Positions 35,896-44,035 of a stretch of 64,000 nt of DNA are shown piece after piece. Below the pieces are notes generated by a model that saw only the letters and a list, made by a program, of their open reading frames with translations, did not search any database and was not told where the DNA came from. The translations under genes were made by a program, and so were the position numbers. The DNA lies in NCBI GenBank assembly GCA_902592965.1, contig CACJGL010000001.1, positions 1 to 64,000 on the forward strand, read 5' to 3'. Numbering within the stretch: position 1 is the first letter of the stretch; each line of letters begins with the position of its first letter. Source of the DNA: an uncultured Pelagibacteraceae bacterium (GTDB lineage Bacteria; Pseudomonadota; Alphaproteobacteria; Pelagibacterales; Pelagibacteraceae).

Positions 35896-36909
35896 TTAAT
35901 TTTTGATAATTTTATCCATTATAATTTGTGTTTTAAAAGCTTGAGAAAAATCTGCTCCTAAGAATTTCTTTTTATTATCTGAGTTTTTTACTATATGTTG
36001 CAAATATTTAACAAGGGCAGTTCTCCAAGGATTCACTCCAATTATTTTTTCCGATCTCAAACTATCTTTAACACTTATATTTTTTGATCTTCCACTAGAA
36101 TTTTGAAATATGAGTTTATCAAAGTTATTGAGCTTTAAAGTTCCTTTCTCACCATTGGCAATAATATTTAGGCCACTATCAACACTTGAAATACAAGAAC
36201 AATTAATATTTCCAAGAGATCCATTTTTGAACTCACATATCATTGAAAAAAAACTTTCTACATTTTTTTTCCACAAAAATTTTTTATTACCATTATTTTT
36301 CAAAAAATTTCCTTTAAATGAATGAACCTTATTTATTTCACCATTTAGGAAAAATAGTAAATCAATCATATGTGATCCAAGAGCTAGCACTTGTCCTCCA
36401 CCACTTTTTTTATTGAACCACCAATTTTTAGTTTTTTTTTCATCAATCATGTTGGTATGATGCTCAATTGTTATGTAATTTATTTTACCTAAAAAGTTAT
36501 CTTTAATTAATTTTCTCATTTTTAAGATATTTGGATGAAATCTTAATTGATGATTAACGAATGCAAATCTATTTTTATTTTTTACGTATCTAAGCATAAT
36601 TTTAGCATCTTTTAAATTACCTGATAGTGGCTTTTCACAAAACACATTCTTATTGTGCTTAATAGATTGAATCAAAAATTTTTTATGAGTGTACGGCGGT
36701 GTTTCGATAAAAATTAAATTAATTTCTTTATCATTAAAAATTTTTTTATAATCATTAGTTACATATTTTAAATTTTCTTTATTTTTAATTTTTTTAGGAT
36801 TTCTACAGTAAATATATTTTACCTCCATTTTATCAACAAATTCTACACATGGTAGAACTACTCTTTCTCCAAATCCTGCGCCTAAAATCCCTACTATAAA
36901 ATTCTTCAT
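35896..36909 (-). CDS. Gfo/Idh/MocA-family oxidoreductase
   Basis: An NAD(P)-dependent sugar oxidoreductase of 337 aa. FIVGILGAGFGERVVLPCVE (residues about 4-23) is the Rossmann loop, FIETPPYTHKKFLIQSI (about 67) and NVFCEKPLSGNLKDA (about 89-103, EKP motif with the catalytic Lys) follow, and KSGGGQVLALGSHMIDLLFF (about 168) carries the catalytic His and Asp. It overlaps the CMP-sugar synthetase gene by four bases. The substrate may be the nonulosonate, its CMP form or a UDP-sugar; it is distinct from the WbpB-like gene at 1215, sharing only the family motifs. Confidence 0.86.
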   Translation of the reverse strand: MKNFIVGILGAGFGERVVLPCVEFVDKMEVKYIYCRNPKKIKNKENLKYVTNDYKKIFNDKEINLIFIETPPYTHKKFLIQSIKHNKNVFCEKPLSGNLKDAKIMLRYVKNKNRFAFVNHQLRFHPNILKMRKLIKDNFLGKINYITIEHHTNMIDEKKTKNWWFNKKSGGGQVLALGSHMIDLLFFLNGEINKVHSFKGNFLKNNGNKKFLWKKNVESFFSMICEFKNGSLGNINCSCISSVDSGLNIIANGEKGTLKLNNFDKLIFQNSSGRSKNISVKDSLRSEKIIGVNPWRTALVKYLQHIVKNSDNKKKFLGADFSQAFKTQIIMDKIIKN

Positions 36910-37622
36910 TTCAATTTTTTATTTTTTAATAAAATTTCTGCTAATAATAAATCTCTTTTTGTATCAATGTTAACTGAGTTATTATCATCCATTATATATG
37001 CCAGACTATCTTGCGTACCATATCTTTTGCCTTTTAATATCATATCCCTTCTGCAAGCGTATATAGATCCATTACGTATGTATGCCACAGGTCTTAAATC
37101 TTGCCTTTCCCCCTCTGGTATTTCTATAAGAGTTTTATTAAAATTTCTAATTTTACCATTTACCAATTTTTTTATTCTTAAAGGGTGATGATCTTCCAAC
37201 TTCACAACTCCAATAACGCTGTCAGCCTTTGTTTTTATAATTTTTTTTAAAACGTTATCAATATCCTTATAAGTTTTAAGAGGATTTGTTGCCATGAGTT
37301 CAACAATAAAATCATATTTTTTTCCTTCATCTTTTTCAGCCCACTTTAAAGCATGAAGATCAGCTTTTGCTGCTGAAGCTTTGTCTCCAGATAGATTCTT
37401 TGGCCTTAAAAATGGGGCTTCTGCTCCATACTTTTTTGCAATATTTTGTATTTCTTTATCGTCTGTAGAAACTAGGTATCTTGTAATTAGTTTACTTTTT
37501 TTTGCCTCTTTGATTGTGTAATACAATAAAGGTTTTTTATTAATCTTGTAAATATTTTTTTTTCTAATTGATTTTGAGCCTCCCCTGGCTAAAGTAATTG
37601 CAAGAATTCTATGTTTTTTCAT
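36906..37622 (-). CDS. neuA: CMP-nonulosonate cytidylyltransferase
   Basis: A CMP-sugar synthetase of 238 aa. ILAITLARGGSKSIRKKNIY (residues about 5-24) is the signature with ARGGSK and KKN, RYLVSTDDKEIQNIAKKYGA (about 49) is the second strand, FLRPKNLSGDKASAAKADL (about 71) is the loop over the base, FIVELMATNPLKTYKDIDN (about 101) carries the substrate-binding stretch, and DDNNSVNIDTKRDLLLAE (about 212) ends with the metal-binding Asp pair. Length and motifs match LegF/NeuA. With the NeuB-family gene at 39365 it forms a plausible second nonulosonate pair in the unit. The precise nonulosonate (neuraminic, legionaminic, pseudaminic or other) cannot be told. Confidence 0.9.
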   Translation of the reverse strand: MKKHRILAITLARGGSKSIRKKNIYKINKKPLLYYTIKEAKKSKLITRYLVSTDDKEIQNIAKKYGAEAPFLRPKNLSGDKASAAKADLHALKWAEKDEGKKYDFIVELMATNPLKTYKDIDNVLKKIIKTKADSVIGVVKLEDHHPLRIKKLVNGKIRNFNKTLIEIPEGERQDLRPVAYIRNGSIYACRRDMILKGKRYGTQDSLAYIMDDNNSVNIDTKRDLLLAEILLKNKKLK

Positions 37623-37629
37623 CTGGGAA

Positions 37630-38682
37630 CTAAAAAGAAAAATTTAATTTTTGTTTTTTAAAAAATTGATTTAAATTATTAACGGTAATTTTGTCTAACA
37701 GTATTCCTTTTTTATTAAATATTCTTCTATTCTCTCTTTCAAATTCGCCTGGGACTAGAATTTTTTTAAATCCCTTTTGAAGTCTTGAGCTTTTTACGTG
37801 TTTGTAAAGATCATTTAAATTTTTTTTAAATATCTTTATCGATGTAAAAGGCCGAATTTTTATTGCTATAAAAGTTACTGCATTGCCATGCTGATTTTTT
37901 TTGTTACTTGAGCATCCAGCTTTTGAAAGAGCTCCTCCCAACACGTCAACCGCTAAAGCTAAAGCATAACCTTTATGACCCGCTAAACCACCAAGAGGTA
38001 GAATGGAGGCCTTTGGGTCAAAATATAAATCTTTAGGATTTTGTGTTATTTTTCCAAAATAATTTAACAAAAAACCTTTTTGCATTTTTTTTTTCAAAAA
38101 ATGATTAATTTTTACTTTTCCTTCTGCTATTGAGCTTGTAGATAAATCCATTTCAAATAAATCTTTATTTGGTCCAGGTGTTGAAATAGCAATAGGGTTC
38201 GTCGGAAGTTTTCTATCTATGCCGCCAAAAGGAGACACAATGTGACTTGTTCCATGTAAATTTGAAAAAGCGATACATACCAAGTTTTTTTTTGCAGCTT
38301 GATTGGTAAAGTCTGCAAGTCTTCCTACATGATTAGCTTTTTTCAAAGTTACGCAGGAAACATTATTTTTTAATGCTTTTTTAATACACAGTTTAATTGC
38401 ATAATCTGCTGCTAATTGACCAAAACCCCAATTACCATCGAGAGAAGCGGTGGTTGCCGTTTGGGAAATGATTTTTGTTTTTGCGTTAACTTTTAAATTA
38501 CCTTTTTCTAACTTGTCTAAATATATTGGAACTCTTGTTACACCATGAGAACCTTGTCCTGATAAGTCAGCATTTATTAAAAGAGAGGAGACTCTATTAG
38601 AATTTTTTTTTGTTAGTCCATAACTATATAGTAAATTACTTAGTGCCTTAAATAGTTTTTTTGTATTAACTCTTTTTAGCAT
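37630..38682 (-). CDS. Malate/L-lactate dehydrogenase-family (YlbC/ComC) oxidoreductase
   Basis: An NAD(P)-dependent 2-hydroxyacid dehydrogenase of 350 aa of the Ldh/YlbC/ComC type, structurally unrelated to classical lactate dehydrogenase. SGQGSHGVTRVPIYLDKL (residues about 53-70) is the conserved SHG motif with the catalytic His. DGNWGFGQLAADYAIKLC (about 96), ANHVGRLADFTNQAAKKNL (about 120), FGGIDRKLPTNPIAIS (about 153, the PTNP block) and PLGGLAGHKGYALALAVDVL (about 231) match the family. In a sugar locus it may oxidise or reduce a keto acid derived from the nonulosonate route. It is followed by the CMP-sugar synthetase after 7 bp and preceded by a GT2 gene. Confidence 0.87.
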   Translation of the reverse strand: MLKRVNTKKLFKALSNLLYSYGLTKKNSNRVSSLLINADLSGQGSHGVTRVPIYLDKLEKGNLKVNAKTKIISQTATTASLDGNWGFGQLAADYAIKLCIKKALKNNVSCVTLKKANHVGRLADFTNQAAKKNLVCIAFSNLHGTSHIVSPFGGIDRKLPTNPIAISTPGPNKDLFEMDLSTSSIAEGKVKINHFLKKKMQKGFLLNYFGKITQNPKDLYFDPKASILPLGGLAGHKGYALALAVDVLGGALSKAGCSSNKKNQHGNAVTFIAIKIRPFTSIKIFKKNLNDLYKHVKSSRLQKGFKKILVPGEFERENRRIFNKKGILLDKITVNNLNQFFKKQKLNFSF

Positions 38683-38694
38683 TACTTAAATGAA

Positions 38695-39372
38695 TTAACC
38701 AATACCTTTCCAAGTGTTACCTTTTTCAGTATAATGATGATCTGCCTCCATGTCTGGATCATAAAGGAATGACAATCCTTTTTTAACAACATCATTAGCC
38801 CAATATCTATCTTCTTTACCTGGCAGATGTTCATCGAATGGATTTTTAGAAAGATATTTTCTGTTATACATAGCAATACTGTTGTGAATAAAGTATCTTT
38901 TTTCCATTTCAGAATACATATTTATAACTCTTTTATTTATAAAATGAGACCAGATATATCTTTTTGTAATCTTCTTACCATTCCATATGGGAATATTATT
39001 GCCAAAAACACAAACATATTTTTTTAAATCTTGGATATGTTTTTTCAAATTTAATTTTTTTAAGACACAATGAGCGGAAATTATCATTAAATGAGGATTT
39101 GAGGATTTTTTTACACCCATGTTAAGTGCCTTACCGGGTGTATAATTATCAATTTTAATAATTTTAATTTTAGTGTACTGCTTATTTTTTTTATCATTTA
39201 ATAGAGGGTCTTGGGTGAAATGACGGACTATATTTTCTGTTTCATCTGTTGAGTTATTGTCAACAATGATTATTTCAGGTTTATAAATAAAATCTAAAAC
39301 TGATTGTATGGTATGTCCAATCCATCTATCTTCATTTCTTGACCTGATTATTACTGAAATTTTATCACTCAT
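38695..39372 (-). CDS. Family 2 glycosyltransferase (short)
   Basis: A GT-A glycosyltransferase of 225 aa. ISVIIRSRNEDRWIGHTIQS (residues about 5-24), IIIVDNNSTDETENIV (about 35, first acidic motif) and GKALNMGVKKSSNPHLMIIS (about 80) are standard, and AHCVLKKL stands where the DxD is usual, so the metal site is atypical (AHC instead of DAD). HLPGKEDRYWANDVVKKGL (about 184) is the ED motif. At 225 aa it holds only the catalytic domain. The stop is near the Ldh start (12-bp gap) and its start overlaps the NeuB-family gene by eight bases. Donor unknown. Confidence 0.82.
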   Translation of the reverse strand: MSDKISVIIRSRNEDRWIGHTIQSVLDFIYKPEIIIVDNNSTDETENIVRHFTQDPLLNDKKNKQYTKIKIIKIDNYTPGKALNMGVKKSSNPHLMIISAHCVLKKLNLKKHIQDLKKYVCVFGNNIPIWNGKKITKRYIWSHFINKRVINMYSEMEKRYFIHNSIAMYNRKYLSKNPFDEHLPGKEDRYWANDVVKKGLSFLYDPDMEADHHYTEKGNTWKGIG

Positions 39373-40168
39373 TACTTGTCCACCTTCCTCTATAATTCAA
39401 AACTACATCTTCTTCACATTTTTGAAAATCTAAACCCCTGTCTTTTTGCATCTTTAATAAATTGTCTCTAAAGTCGCACAATCTCTTAAGCTCATTTGGT
39501 GATAATGCAAACTTATTATCTCTACCTGGTAAATCTTTGTTTGTGGTAAAATGCTTTTCTATTACCTCCGCTCCTTGTGATAAAGCCATCAATGCATCAT
39601 CTATTCCAGCAAAATGACCACTATATCCAACATGCTTAAAGTGTTCTTTAAGTTTTTGTAGTTTCGGCATATTAACGTTATCTGGACTACATGGGTAAGA
39701 AGAAACACAATGCATTATAATAAATTTTTCACTGTTATTCAGGCTTTTCAATTTTAGAACCTCATCCCATTTTGAGGCTCCCGTAGATAAAATAACTTTA
39801 TCAAATTTTGCTAAACACTTTTGAATTAAATCTAGGTTTGCCACTTCTTGGCTAGCAATTTTTATTAATTCGGGATTTATTTCATGCATGATATTTATTC
39901 CATCATCATCAAAAACTGATGAGAGAAATTTAGTTTTTTTACTATTACAATAATCCTTTAAGATGTAATGTTTTTCTTTGGTTAGCTCAGCTTTCTTATA
40001 TATTTCTCTTCTGTCATCGTTATCCCAAGATCCTTTGCCTAATTTTTTTTCTGACCAAGTTTGAAATTTGCAAATATCTGCTCCTGATTCTACGGCACTA
40101 TCTATCATCTCTTTGGCAAGGTCCATGTCTCCCATATGGTTCCAGCCGATTTCTGCAATAATTATCAT
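39365..40168 (-). CDS. neuB: NeuB-family nonulosonate synthase, barrel only (no SAF domain)
   Basis: A NeuB-type synthase of 267 aa. IIIAEIGWNHMGDMDLAKEM (residues about 2-21) is the N-terminal motif with the metal- and substrate-binding residues, ADICKFQTWSEKKL (about 34) is the PEP site, FLSSVFDDDGINIM (about 79), IKIASQEVANLDLIQKCL (about 100), VILSTGASKWDEV (about 121), IMHCVSSYPCSPDNVNMP (about 139), HVGYSGHFAGIDDALMAL (about 166) and AEVIEKHFTTNKDLPGRDN (about 186) follow. GYSGHFAG replaces the usual GLSDHT. It ends some 80 residues short of classical NeuB, missing the SAF domain, like the copy at 26516. It overlaps the epimerase upstream by four bases. Confidence 0.88.
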   Translation of the reverse strand: MIIIAEIGWNHMGDMDLAKEMIDSAVESGADICKFQTWSEKKLGKGSWDNDDRREIYKKAELTKEKHYILKDYCNSKKTKFLSSVFDDDGINIMHEINPELIKIASQEVANLDLIQKCLAKFDKVILSTGASKWDEVLKLKSLNNSEKFIIMHCVSSYPCSPDNVNMPKLQKLKEHFKHVGYSGHFAGIDDALMALSQGAEVIEKHFTTNKDLPGRDNKFALSPNELKRLCDFRDNLLKMQKDRGLDFQKCEEDVVLNYRGRWTSNE

Positions 40169-41163
40169 TTTTTATCTTCTTTAAATGATTTAGCAAACTC
40201 AACATATTTTTTCATACCTTTTTCAAGGTTAAAATATGGTTTATAATTCAACAACTTTTTTGCTTTGCTTATAGACAACGTGCCTCTTTTGGGTCTTTGA
40301 TGATCTCTTTCTTTAAATATGTAATTTAATCTTGGGAAATACTTCGATAAAATTTTAACATATTGATATAGTGTCATTGCTTTTCCAAAAGTAATATTGA
40401 AAGTTTGATTTATTGCTTTTTTGCTAAGAGCTGCAAGAATTGCTCCATTGGCCAAATCTTCAACAAAAGTAAAATCTAATTTTTCATCTTTGCCATTTAT
40501 TGCTAAAGTCTCTCCTTTAATTGCTTTTTCTAAAAAAATTTGAGTGACTCTTTGATTCATATCTGTTGGTCCATAGACAGCAGATGGTCTAATTATGGTA
40601 TAAGGAATATTGTAAAAATTACATAAACCTTTTGTTATCGCCTCACCTGCTAGTTTCATTGTACCATATATTTCTTTTGGATTTGTTTCATCTGTTTCAT
40701 ACGCTTTTTTTTTCTTGAAATCTCCATAAACCATACTTGACGAGAAATAAACAAATCTTTTAAATTTACTTTTTTTTATAGATTGAAAATAATTTAAACA
40801 TTCTAAAATGTTTGTAGTAGTATCTACTGATCCGATCCTACATTCTTGACCAGTAATATTTTCTAATTTTGCCACAGGAACAGCAGAAGCATGAAAAATT
40901 ATCGACGGCTTATATTTTTCTAGAATTCGCAAAACTAATTTGAAATTACTAGCATCCCCCCTTTCAATGATAATTCTTTTATCTTTATCAAATCTAAATT
41001 TTCTGTAATCATTAAAATAATCTTTAAGCGGGTTTATAAAACCTGTGTACGAATCTATCAGAATACACTTTGATGCTAGGTTTTTTTTAAGAATTATTTT
41101 TGCTAAGTTAGAACCTATAAAACCAAGACCGCCTGTAATTAAGATGTTATTTTTTTTTAACAT
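40165..41163 (-). CDS. NAD-dependent nucleotide-sugar epimerase/dehydratase
   Basis: An extended SDR of 332 aa. ILITGGLGFIGSNLAKIIL (residues about 7-25) is the NAD site. FHASAVPVAKLENITGQE (about 90), FVYFSSSMVYGDFKKKKAYE (about 127, catalytic Ser), EIYGTMKLAGEAITKGL (about 154, YxxxK) and IRPSAVYGPTDMNQRVTQ (about 180) follow. DFTFVEDLANGAILAAL (about 228) is the standard later motif. The SVYG motif is SMVYG, and the sequence is closest in feel to UDP-glucose/GlcNAc epimerases without a fixed function. Its start overlaps the DegT gene by 17 bp, and a keto-sugar exchange with that aminotransferase is plausible. Confidence 0.83.
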   Translation of the reverse strand: MLKKNNILITGGLGFIGSNLAKIILKKNLASKCILIDSYTGFINPLKDYFNDYRKFRFDKDKRIIIERGDASNFKLVLRILEKYKPSIIFHASAVPVAKLENITGQECRIGSVDTTTNILECLNYFQSIKKSKFKRFVYFSSSMVYGDFKKKKAYETDETNPKEIYGTMKLAGEAITKGLCNFYNIPYTIIRPSAVYGPTDMNQRVTQIFLEKAIKGETLAINGKDEKLDFTFVEDLANGAILAALSKKAINQTFNITFGKAMTLYQYVKILSKYFPRLNYIFKERDHQRPKRGTLSISKAKKLLNYKPYFNLEKGMKKYVEFAKSFKEDKK

Positions 41164-42271
41164 TTTCTATATACCAATTTTCAATGTTTTTAAGAATCCA
41201 ATTTATCTCTCTTTTATTCAAATTTGGATGCATTGGAAGTGTAATAATTTCTTTAGCTAAAAGTTCTGTGTTAGGTAAATTTATTGAATATCTGTTTAGA
41301 TACTTTTGCAAATGAAGGGGGGGATCAAAGTGAGCTGAAGCTTCAATATTTTTCTTTTTTAAATAATATAACAAATTGTTCCTATATTTTTTAACACATT
41401 GAAATGAGTACATTTGGTAAGAATGAGTAAGATTTTTTTTTACTTTTTGCGTTAAAAAAATTCCAGAGAATTTTGATAAAAAAGTATCGTAAATTCTTGC
41501 TATTTTACGCCTTTTGTTATTTAATTTATTTATCCTTTTCAATTGAGATATTCCAAGAGCTGCTAAATGATTTGGTAATCTAAAATTATGTCCTGGTAAG
41601 TCTGATTCTCTATTCCAATAAAATTTTTTTTTATCTTTATTAATTCCATGTGCTATTAATTTTTTTATCTCCTCATATCTTTTTTTATTATTTGTAGTGA
41701 GCATTCCTCCCTCTGTAGTAGTAATATTTTTAGTTGGGAAAAAAGAAAAACAACCAAGTCCAAATGATCCTGTGTATCTTTTATTCCATGTGGCTCCGAG
41801 TGTTTCAGCACTATCCTCTATTAATTCTATTTTATTTTTTTTACAAATTTTAACTATGTTTCCCATTTCACAAGGGAGTCCACTATAATGGACCACAATT
41901 ACTGCAATTGTTTTTTTTGTTATTCTCTTTTTAATAAATTCGGCTGTGATATTTCTTGAATTTATATCAACATCAGCAAAAACGGGTTTATTCCCAGTAT
42001 TTAAAACAGCATTCGCAGTTGAAACCCAAGTCCAACTTGGAATTATTACTTCCCCCCTTTTTTTTATTATTTTTAACGCACATTCCAATGCACTTGTACA
42101 AGAGTTCATTGAAATTGCATACTTTGATTTAACAAGAGAACAAAAATTTTTTTCAAATTCTAAGTTTTTCGGTCCATGTGTAAGCCATCCAGATTTAAGA
42201 CTTTTTAACATGACGCTATAATCTTTTGGACTAAAATCTGGTTTTGAAAAGTGAATTTTTTTCATATTCAA
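41147..42271 (-). CDS. DegT/DnrJ/EryC1 sugar aminotransferase
   Basis: A PLP-dependent aminotransferase of 374 aa. SGWLTHGPKNLEFEKNF (residues about 26-42), MNSCTSALECALKII (about 54), VVHYSGLPCEMGNIV (about 125), IELIEDSAETLGATW (about 146) and SFFPTKNITTTEGG (about 176, PLP Lys in PTKN) match the family. HFDPPLHLQKYL (about 315) and ITLPMHPNLNKREI (about 345) are the usual C-terminal motifs. It resembles the gene at 8075 in layout but is distinct in sequence. With the epimerase downstream and the NeuB gene beyond it, it likely makes the amino sugar for a nonulosonate. The exact keto-sugar is unknown. Confidence 0.85.
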   Translation of the reverse strand: MNMKKIHFSKPDFSPKDYSVMLKSLKSGWLTHGPKNLEFEKNFCSLVKSKYAISMNSCTSALECALKIIKKRGEVIIPSWTWVSTANAVLNTGNKPVFADVDINSRNITAEFIKKRITKKTIAVIVVHYSGLPCEMGNIVKICKKNKIELIEDSAETLGATWNKRYTGSFGLGCFSFFPTKNITTTEGGMLTTNNKKRYEEIKKLIAHGINKDKKKFYWNRESDLPGHNFRLPNHLAALGISQLKRINKLNNKRRKIARIYDTFLSKFSGIFLTQKVKKNLTHSYQMYSFQCVKKYRNNLLYYLKKKNIEASAHFDPPLHLQKYLNRYSINLPNTELLAKEIITLPMHPNLNKREINWILKNIENWYIENVKKK

Positions 42272-43080
42272 TTTATCTTATTATAAAAATCATAATTTAA
42301 TTTTAGATCACCAAAAACTCTTATAACATCACCATTCGTATCATCGCTTATTTTAGATTTTTTCCAAGTTTCGCAATATCTGTTTTCGGGAAATAAATTA
42401 TTAAAAAAATTTCTTGTAAAATAATAAGTGTGAGTTGACTTAATTTTTTTTTTTGTTTGAATAAAGCAATTTGGTACTTCAAAAAAAAATTTTGTTTCTT
42501 TGTGTGAAATTTGACTAAATTTTTCAAAAGTTTTTTTTATTGACCTCACATGTTCCAAAGAATGACTAGCATAGATTAAATCAAACTTTTCATTTACCAT
42601 ATTAATATCCGTTATATTTTCAATATTCTCATAATTTAAAATATCTTGATTAATAAAATAGTCTATGTTTGTAACTTTATGATCATTTATAGCGCATAAA
42701 ATTGAAAAGCCCGCATGCCCTGATCCAAAATTTAAAATGTTAATTTTTGTTTTATCAAATTTACTAAATAGTTTTTTTGTTAAATCATAATGTTCCAGAT
42801 CCCTTTTTCTTATTGGTAGTTCCTTAAGTTTAAAATCTTCTCCAACATTAGATGAGTAATATTCGGAGAAGAAACCTTCTTTAGGCATTGGATCCACTCT
42901 ACTATAAGTTTCATAGTGCATAAGATTTAAATTTTTAAAATATTTATCCATTTTTTCCAGTTTTATATTTAAATTTATTTTTTTACTTTTTTCCTCGGGT
43001 AATAATTTAAAAATGTTTAAAATTCTTAAAAGCTTATTATAAATTATTAATTGTAAGTTTAAAATTTTATTGAAACTCAT
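42268..43080 (-). CDS. Class I SAM-dependent methyltransferase
   Basis: A 270-aa protein. ILNFGSGHAGFSILCAINDH (residues about 115-134) is motif I with FGSGHAG, VTNIDYFINQDIL (about 136) is motif II, and FDLIYASHSLEHVRSIKKTF (about 165-184, with the SLEHV that occurs in methyltransferase type 11/12) is motif IV. The first 60 residues are basic and perhaps helical, a lead sequence also seen in methyltransferases of sugar loci. The stop overlaps the DegT gene by four bases, and the start is 10 bp after the MarR-family regulator. It probably methylates a sugar or lipid-linked sugar; the acceptor is not deducible. Confidence 0.82.
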   Translation of the reverse strand: MSFNKILNLQLIIYNKLLRILNIFKLLPEEKSKKINLNIKLEKMDKYFKNLNLMHYETYSRVDPMPKEGFFSEYYSSNVGEDFKLKELPIRKRDLEHYDLTKKLFSKFDKTKINILNFGSGHAGFSILCAINDHKVTNIDYFINQDILNYENIENITDINMVNEKFDLIYASHSLEHVRSIKKTFEKFSQISHKETKFFFEVPNCFIQTKKKIKSTHTYYFTRNFFNNLFPENRYCETWKKSKISDDTNGDVIRVFGDLKLNYDFYNKIN

Positions 43081-43090
43081 ATCTTAAAAT

Positions 43091-43393
43091 TTATTTTTTT
43101 TGTTCAATTTCTTTTTTTAACTCTTCATATTCTTCCATTTTTCTTTTCATAAAATTTAAAGTGAGTTTTGTTTTTTCTGATATACCTTTAGGAGTTAATA
43201 TATATAAATAATTCATTTTTTTTGGATTTTTTTTAAAATTTTTAATTTTAATAAGACCTTTTTGTTGCAATGATTTTAAACAATAATTTAGTTTTCCTAA
43301 ACTAAAATTTAATTCTTTAGCAAGCTCTCTTTGAGAAAACTCTGGTTTGTTTCTCAATTTTCTTAATACGTGTAAATTATCCTCTTCATTCAT
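43091..43393 (-). CDS. EPS-associated MarR-family transcriptional regulator
   Basis: A winged helix-turn-helix DNA-binding protein of 100 aa, full length for the EPS-associated MarR family. FSQRELAKELNFSLGKLNYC (residues about 18-37) is the helix-turn-helix, LQQKGLIKIKNF (about 43-54) leads to the wing, and YLYILTPKGISEKTKLTLNF followed by MKRKMEEYEELKKEI is the wing-to-C-terminal coiled-coil helix of the family. The ATG is 8 nt after the -10 of a promoter whose spacer is an inverted repeat; three other copies of the repeat head other glycan units. By position it should repress or otherwise control its own unit and the others. Such autoregulation is inference; the family assignment is firm. 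Confidence 0.9.
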   Translation of the reverse strand: MNEEDNLHVLRKLRNKPEFSQRELAKELNFSLGKLNYCLKSLQQKGLIKIKNFKKNPKKMNYLYILTPKGISEKTKLTLNFMKRKMEEYEELKKEIEQKK

Positions 43394-43401
43394 AATACTT
43401 T

Positions 43402-43430
43402 ATTATATCGTTCAACTATTGAACAGTAAA
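43402..43430 (-). promoter_or_regulatory. Promoter with embedded inverted-repeat operator (box 3)
   Basis: Minus strand: -35 TTTACT (43425-43430), 17-nt spacer, perfect -10 TATAAT (43402-43407). The spacer holds GTTCAATAGTTGAAC (43410-43424), an inverted repeat differing from box 1 by one base in its 3-bp centre. The start codon of the MarR-family gene follows 8 nt after the -10, so the transcript is probably leaderless. The position over the core promoter would let the bound regulator exclude RNA polymerase. The preceding unit ends at 43496. Confidence 0.86.
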
Positions 43431-43495
43431 GAAGTAAAATTTAATTGAATACTCTTAGGTATTATTTGTACCAAAAAACCTATATTTACTATTTT

Positions 43496-44023
43496 TTAGA
43501 TATCAATATATTTAAGGATTTGCTTAAACTTTTTTACAGTAAAATCTGGTTTTCTATTTATTTTTTCATTGTAGTTGTTGTCAATTAGGATTGTTTTGCA
43601 ATTTGAATTATAACCAGCATTAATATCTCTCCACCTGTCCCCTACAACGAAACTTTTTTTTAAATCCAATTTAAATTTATTTTTTAATTCAATTATCATA
43701 CCTGGATTTGGCTTTCTAAAAAAATTTTTATCGTCATCAGAATAACATACTGCAACTTTATCTAACAAGAGTTTTCTTTTTAAATAAGAGTTAATATTTT
43801 CAACATTAATTTTCGAATTAAGTTTTCTTGAGACGTCTGGTTGATTTGTAATTAAAAATAATAAATATTTTTTTTTAAGCATAGCACAAACTTCAACTAC
43901 ATCCTTTTTAATATAAATTTGACACAATTTTTGAAATGACTGTGGTTTGAAACCTTTGTATTTAGGTATATCAATTAATGTACCATCTCTATCAAAAAAA
44001 ATAGCTTTATTGTTATTAATCAT
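43496..44023 (-). CDS. HAD-IIIA phosphatase (GmhB/HisB-N-like)
   Basis: A HAD-superfamily phosphatase of 175 aa. AIFFDRDGTLIDIPKYKGFK (residues about 8-27) holds the nucleophile and acid-base Asp pair (DRDGT). LLFLITNQPDVSRKLN (about 54) is motif II with Thr. FRKPNPGMIIELKNKF (about 101) is motif III, and FVVGDRWRDINAGYN (about 121) holds the metal-binding Asp residues. Zinc-loop cysteines of true GmhB are absent: CYSDDDKNFFRKP stands in the loop. It is 12 bp from the domain-swapped HldE-like gene, so dephosphorylation of a heptose-phosphate intermediate is likely. It ends a seven-gene unit that starts at 50578. Confidence 0.82.
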   Translation of the reverse strand: MINNNKAIFFDRDGTLIDIPKYKGFKPQSFQKLCQIYIKKDVVEVCAMLKKKYLLFLITNQPDVSRKLNSKINVENINSYLKRKLLLDKVAVCYSDDDKNFFRKPNPGMIIELKNKFKLDLKKSFVVGDRWRDINAGYNSNCKTILIDNNYNEKINRKPDFTVKKFKQILKYIDI

Positions 44024-44035
44024 TTTACTTTAAAA

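Noticed and set aside
43431-43495. A terminator after the unit ending at 43496
   Set aside because: The only hairpin (GGTA with TACC) has four pairs and a bulge; not convincing.
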